Below, one piece after another: positions 8,301 through 10,200 of a DNA stretch of 10,200 bases. This DNA comes from Pseudomonadota bacterium (lineage in GTDB: Bacteria; Pseudomonadota; Gammaproteobacteria; Steroidobacterales; Steroidobacteraceae): positions 1-10,200 of the forward strand of contig JAPTUI010000488.1 in assembly GCA_028067895.1 (NCBI GenBank). The letters are read 5' to 3'. Under the pieces are notes generated by a model. It was not told where the DNA came from and made no database searches. It saw only the letters and a program-made list of their open reading frames with translations. The position numbers and the translations under genes are program-made. Position 1 is the first letter of the stretch. The number at the start of each line of letters is the position of its first letter.

Positions 8301-8424
8301 AGACCGCCGGAGCCGGCTTCGGATCTGGCCACGCCGCCCGTCCAGGCAACGCCAACAGAGACGCGCCCTGCAACAGTTGCCTGCGTGTCAACCGGACTCC
8401 CCTAATCCCATTCTCGTCGGACAT
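5335..8424 (-). CDS. Tat-exported multidomain glycoside hydrolase, family 9
   Basis: The 1029-residue product is a GH9 enzyme, an inverting (alpha/alpha)6-barrel family acting mainly on beta-1,4-glucans. A Tat signal (LTRRQLLQGASLLALPG, 12-28) opens it. Residues about 75-260 look like a jelly-roll carbohydrate-binding module (VIDDMEHDKGW; YDLDQLRLEKVD). Residues about 273-355 are the Ig-like cellulase N-terminal domain (FSHLGYSVGARKLAFV; GRYRLRS). The catalytic barrel spans about 360-860, with GGGWHDAAN (402-410), GGNPFSRSLVYGVG (788-801) and YKEIWV (841-846), where Glu843 is the probable catalytic acid. A beta-rich extension fills about 865-1029. Asp407 is kept, but the usual second Asp of DAGD, the catalytic base, is Asn410 (codon at 7195-7197 reads AAT). 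Activity may be altered, lost or use another residue. The ATG at 8424 has an AGAGGG site and begins the Tat signal; an in-frame ATG at 8610 would add 62 unlikely residues. It lies 116 bases upstream of the carboxylesterase. Confidence 0.92.
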   Translation of the reverse strand: MSDENGIRGVRLTRRQLLQGASLLALPGRAAWPDPKPAPAVSAVAPASSYSWPVRALLQPDLRYSLDAFDLTKRVLGSLVIDDMEHDKGWVASDVVQLSYTGDRARQGCRSLRFSTEQLNLRYVRSSRRPNGSFSGSAPLFDFLPYAAWARLPFSEPQDWSEFNRLSLWCYVHPMGDPVTCLSLQLICEGAPAGPCDPIAVHYLSGMKQGEWNLLVWEFPEMRRDRVIALELFQPIAGLPFRKAQSRLTYDLDQLRLEKVDAEQVQGWQIAPQSFSFSHLGYSVGARKLAFVGSDGPRSVTLLDAETGQVVKELHAADRQTALGRYAVFDFSDVTRTGRYRLRSDQAHSESFVINERPWRPLVEATLNAYYGLRCGFAVPGAHDACHCNVFVEYKGDRRVVGGGWHDAANLTQHPENTALSVCALLDLSEALSVCDPELSARALEEARWGLEWILRMRFGPGLRCLVGEYSYFTDTVPGTLGDVVQQNVGSNTFKNLTAALAEARGARAVLKDDPDLAATLLRAAEEDFASVLRDRPGPPVDSPAVPNWQHVPWQNEAGYIALTAMELYRSAHEPRYAEEAVRFARWVLDLQEFRFVDNAAVTGYFYSDATRTRILHELQRTSGAPNSFEEGALLAYQALCEELPDHPEWIHWYSGLLAYSEYFCRTGSRVSAPFDLVPAAVWRQSDLEAPIPADLLAEKPWTGPDAVYPSPVTQSLIRQQMREQYEAATYLSPGQRLRVFPLWTDHVRHGASCVHLTKTLGLAAAAQGRRRADLSDLISRQLQWEIGGNPFSRSLVYGVGYHWWQNFTVSLPNLVGGAAVGMNCYRNDAPAWGNNAVFPYKEIWVLSSARWAANLARVPGCVSVAGVAPQGARLRRISTGEITVVHKGDFELKLPADRYEFRYGNFERELSLLDGARYRMNLDPSRAIDLEISGGRVAAEVVQLRIRVRGVGTRQIVLRVSNGRVPDTQLTVRLGSGSTHELDCPLTVADPQRPWVVVAIPDGRVGEGVEAFGTIATLREMGRSDAAA

Positions 8425-8801
8425 ATCAGCCCTCTTCGCCTTAGATGAGAATTCGAATCCGGGCCTGCGCCAGCACCCTCCGGATCTGCGCTTGTCGCGG
8501 CACGGTGTCTCAGCCCCCCCGCGGACCGCCCGCTGCCAGAGACATCCGCGTGGCCACCTCAAATGACGCAAAGTCCCCTGCCGCAGTGCCGGGCTATCTG
8601 CCAGCCTCAACGAATCGGATGCGCCGTATCCCTTCGCGCTCCCACGACCGGACTGAACGGCAGCTGCACGTCACTCAGGACAGGAAAGCCCTCGATGGCC
8701 TCAAAGTAGCAGTATGGCACTGATGACTCTGTCGCCCGTTCCCGGACGCGGCCCCCAGAAGGCAGTGCGCGCACCTCCCGAGATGCTTGGCTCGGGCACC
8801 A
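8425..8801 (-). pseudogene. Intergenic region with possible decayed coding frames
   Basis: Reading leftwards after the hydrolase stop, three minus-strand frames in turn look protein-like. An ATG overlapping that stop (TGATG) opens a 33-codon frame at 8802-8701, containing SGGARTAFWGPRPGTGD. A second frame from about 8729 to 8650 reads VPYCYFEAIEGFPVLSDVQL and then PFSPVV. A third, from about 8645, reads REGIRRIRFVEAGR and ends at a stop near 8595. The second frame has mostly G or C at third codon positions. This pattern fits a gene broken by two frameshifts. I do not recognise the family and no frame has a good ribosome binding site. Ordinary GC-rich non-coding sequence is the alternative. 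Between about 8436 and 8595 I see nothing else. Confidence 0.25.
8430..8435 (-). promoter_or_regulatory. Ribosome binding site fixing the GH9 start
   Basis: AGAGGG lies 5 bases before the ATG at 8424, which starts directly at the twin-arginine signal. It decides against the longer in-frame start at 8610. Confidence 0.65.
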
Positions 8802-9863
8802 TCAAGTCTTGACAAATGCGCGGCGCAGGGCATTCTGCCAGGCATGCGTGAACTCCTTAGATAACAGCGCATCTGGGGCAATGAAATCAAAGGCGTGAAA
8901 ACCACCGGGAATAACCAGCAGTTCCGTCGGCACCGCTGAATCCATCAGCCGCTTGGCATACTCGATGTCTTCATTCGCAAACAAATCAATCGAACCGACC
9001 CCAATGTATGCCGGCGGTAGTCCGGCAAGGTTGCGCACACGGGCGGGCACTGAGCCCGGAGGAACGCTCACGCTACCGGCGGGCTCGCCGAGAAACGCAC
9101 TCCATCCAAACCTGTTGTTCTGTCGAGTCCAGATGAACTGACCCATGAACCCGGGCACGGAATGAGTCGACCCTGTTCGGTCATCAAGCATGGGGTAGAT
9201 GAGAACCTGAAGTACGATCGGGACCTGTCTCCGATTTCGCGCGGCGATCGCCAGCATCGCAGCAAGACCGCCGCCGGCACTTTCCCCCATGACGGCAATT
9301 CGATCCGGGTCGACACCAACTTCCCGTGCATGCGCGTACATCCAGAGCAAAGCCGCGTAATTATCGTTCAACGGTCCGGGAAACGGCGTCTCGGGGGCGA
9401 GCCGGTACTCCGGCGCCACGACCACGCAATCGCAGCCCGCAGCGATGCGCTGAGTGAGTCCTATGTTGCCACGCGCGCTCCCCGCGATGAAGCCGCCTCC
9501 GTGAATATGCAGCACCGCCGGTTTGACCGCACCCGGTTCCGCACCAATCACGTAGATGGGCACATTCGGATCCTTGTCAAATCCGGGAATGACACGTTTG
9601 ACGACTTGCGGAACTCGCCGAACAGGCGTTGCGAAGTCGTTCACCATCGCTCGAAGTTTCGGCAGGTTGGCCCGAGTAATGACCCCGAACCTCCCCTGCT
9701 CCGGCAATTTGCGCAAGGCGCCGCGGAACTCCGGATTCACGACCGCCATGGGATTGACGCCATCCACGGAATGCTTCGTCGCGGCCGCCGCTGCGGATCC
9801 TGGCAGGCGCGCACCGGCCGCCGCTGCACCGGCCAGAATCATGAAATGTCGTCGCGACAGCAT
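8802..9863 (-). CDS. Tat-exported HSL-type alpha/beta hydrolase (esterase)
   Basis: The 353-residue product belongs to the hormone-sensitive-lipase-like esterases (alpha/beta hydrolase fold 3), which usually cut short- to medium-chain or aryl esters. A twin-arginine signal (MLSRRHFMILAGAAAAGARL) ends in an alanine-rich cleavage region near residue 28. The family's HGGG oxyanion-hole motif is at 121-124 (LHIHGGGFIAG). APEYRLAPETPFP (150-162) is also characteristic. The nucleophile is Ser195 in GESAGGG, the acid Asp293 in GSIDLF and the base His323 in GGFHAFD, so the triad is complete. The length is normal for an exported member. The ATG at 9863 is chosen because GGAGGT lies 5 bases upstream and the Tat signal starts there; an in-frame ATG at 9917 adds 18 unlikely residues. 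It is the first gene of the leftward set, 377 bases before the GH9 start. It probably removes an acyl group, but the true substrate is unknown. Confidence 0.94.
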   Translation of the reverse strand: MLSRRHFMILAGAAAAGARLPGSAAAAATKHSVDGVNPMAVVNPEFRGALRKLPEQGRFGVITRANLPKLRAMVNDFATPVRRVPQVVKRVIPGFDKDPNVPIYVIGAEPGAVKPAVLHIHGGGFIAGSARGNIGLTQRIAAGCDCVVVAPEYRLAPETPFPGPLNDNYAALLWMYAHAREVGVDPDRIAVMGESAGGGLAAMLAIAARNRRQVPIVLQVLIYPMLDDRTGSTHSVPGFMGQFIWTRQNNRFGWSAFLGEPAGSVSVPPGSVPARVRNLAGLPPAYIGVGSIDLFANEDIEYAKRLMDSAVPTELLVIPGGFHAFDFIAPDALLSKEFTHAWQNALRRAFVKT

Positions 9864-9868
9864 CGAGC

Positions 9869-9874
9869 ACCTCC
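9869..9874 (-). promoter_or_regulatory. Strong ribosome binding site of the HSL-type hydrolase
   Basis: GGAGGT, an almost full anti-16S match, lies 5 bases before the ATG at 9863 and follows a run of six T. It settles the start and suggests efficient translation. Confidence 0.75.
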
Positions 9875-9952
9875 AAAAAACGCAAGGCGACACTATTTCA
9901 CCGCTGAGGCAGCTCATTATGGAGCCGCGCGCATGTCCGCTCGAGTGCCCGT

Positions 9953-9971
9953 TGCCGGATCACCACCGGCA
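9953..9971. other. Small inverted repeat upstream of the HSL-type hydrolase
   Basis: TGCCGG (9953-9958) and CCGGCA (9966-9971) are perfect inverted repeats separated by 7 bases. They lie about 90-108 bases upstream of the hydrolase ATG, where an operator or leader hairpin could sit. On the minus strand a CATAAT at 9921-9916 is a possible -10 box, but I find no convincing -35. At this GC content such repeats arise easily by chance. Confidence 0.25.
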
Positions 9972-10044
9972 GAATGGCGGCCGCGCCAGCATATTCGCTG
10001 CCATTCATTTTATGCGAAAGCGAAGCGCCTGTTCATCACGTGAA

Positions 10045-10075
10045 TTTATAAATACCTGTGCCGTTCATTATTTCC
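10045..10075 (-). repeat. Bipartite AT-rich motif, copy 2
   Basis: On the minus strand this reads GGAAATAAT, 14 unconserved bases, then TTTATAAA, the same blocks and spacing as at 3066-3096. It lies about 180 bases upstream of the HSL-type hydrolase start and points towards it. It may be a shared control element. Confidence 0.35.
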
Positions 10076-10146
10076 ATCTCGAGGCAATTAGAATTACCTT
10101 TGGTAACTACTCATGCCCGAACGCTTTCGCTCCATTGGATGAGTGC

Positions 10147-10178
10147 TTGACAACGTAGGGATTTGACCCTACGCTGTC
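10147..10178 (+). promoter_or_regulatory. Rightward promoter with an operator-like palindrome
   Basis: TTGACA (10147-10152) is a perfect -35 consensus. Seventeen bases later TACGCT (10170-10175) is a weak -10 (3 of 6). The spacer is filled by an inverted repeat: GACAACGTAGGG (10149-10160) and CCCTACGCTGTC (10167-10178), pairing at 11 of 12 positions around ATTTGA. A repressor bound here would cover both promoter boxes. AGGAG at 10190-10194 ends 6 bases before the window edge, fitting a gene starting at about 10201. Such a gene would run opposite to everything else in the window. Confidence 0.5.
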
Positions 10179-10200
10179 GTCCCATCTTCAGGAGCGGGCG

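Noticed and set aside
8425..8610. N-terminal extension of the GH9 protein from an ATG at 8610
   Set aside because: The extra 62 residues are Arg/Gly/Cys-rich and would bury the Tat signal. The ATG at 8424 has AGAGGG at the right distance.

Overview
The window is GC-rich DNA from a Gram-negative bacterium. A TonB-dependent outer-membrane receptor, Tat and Sec export signals and gammaproteobacterial or sphingomonad-style receptor sequence fit Proteobacteria, perhaps a Steroidobacter- or Xanthomonadales-like lineage; that placement is inference only. Every gene I can support lies on the minus strand, so the region is transcribed from right to left.

Layout, right to left along transcription. The right end (9864-10200) is non-coding on the minus strand. 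It carries an AT-rich patch and, at the extreme edge, a plus-strand promoter with a consensus -35 box, an inverted repeat in its spacer and a Shine-Dalgarno sequence, probably serving a divergent gene just outside the window. Next comes a Tat-exported HSL-type alpha/beta hydrolase (8802-9863). A 377-base gap follows, holding what look like decayed coding frames. Then come a large Tat-exported family 9 glycoside hydrolase (5335-8424) and a Sec-exported type-B carboxylesterase (3560-5218). Immediately behind the esterase stop lies a frame-shifted remnant of a cytochrome b561 (3314-3555), followed by a GC-rich hairpin. After about 590 gene-free bases, including an AT-rich island at 3055-3112, there is a TonB-dependent receptor (366-2687) with a clear Fur-box-like site next to its start. 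Last is the first 50 codons of another exported protein, which runs off the left edge.

How the genes may work together. The GH9 enzyme flanked by two exported esterases of different families looks like a small set for breaking down an ester-decorated glucan or other beta-glycoside outside the cytoplasm. The receptor lies downstream on the same strand and could import products, but its Fur-like operator points to iron (siderophore) uptake, so it may be an independent unit. The most unusual protein is the GH9: it has a jelly-roll-like N-terminal module and a beta-rich C-terminal extension, and Asn replaces the second Asp of the DxxD catalytic-base motif. Its activity should not be assumed to be ordinary cellulase. 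I saw no tRNA, rRNA, CRISPR array, insertion sequence or intact phage gene.
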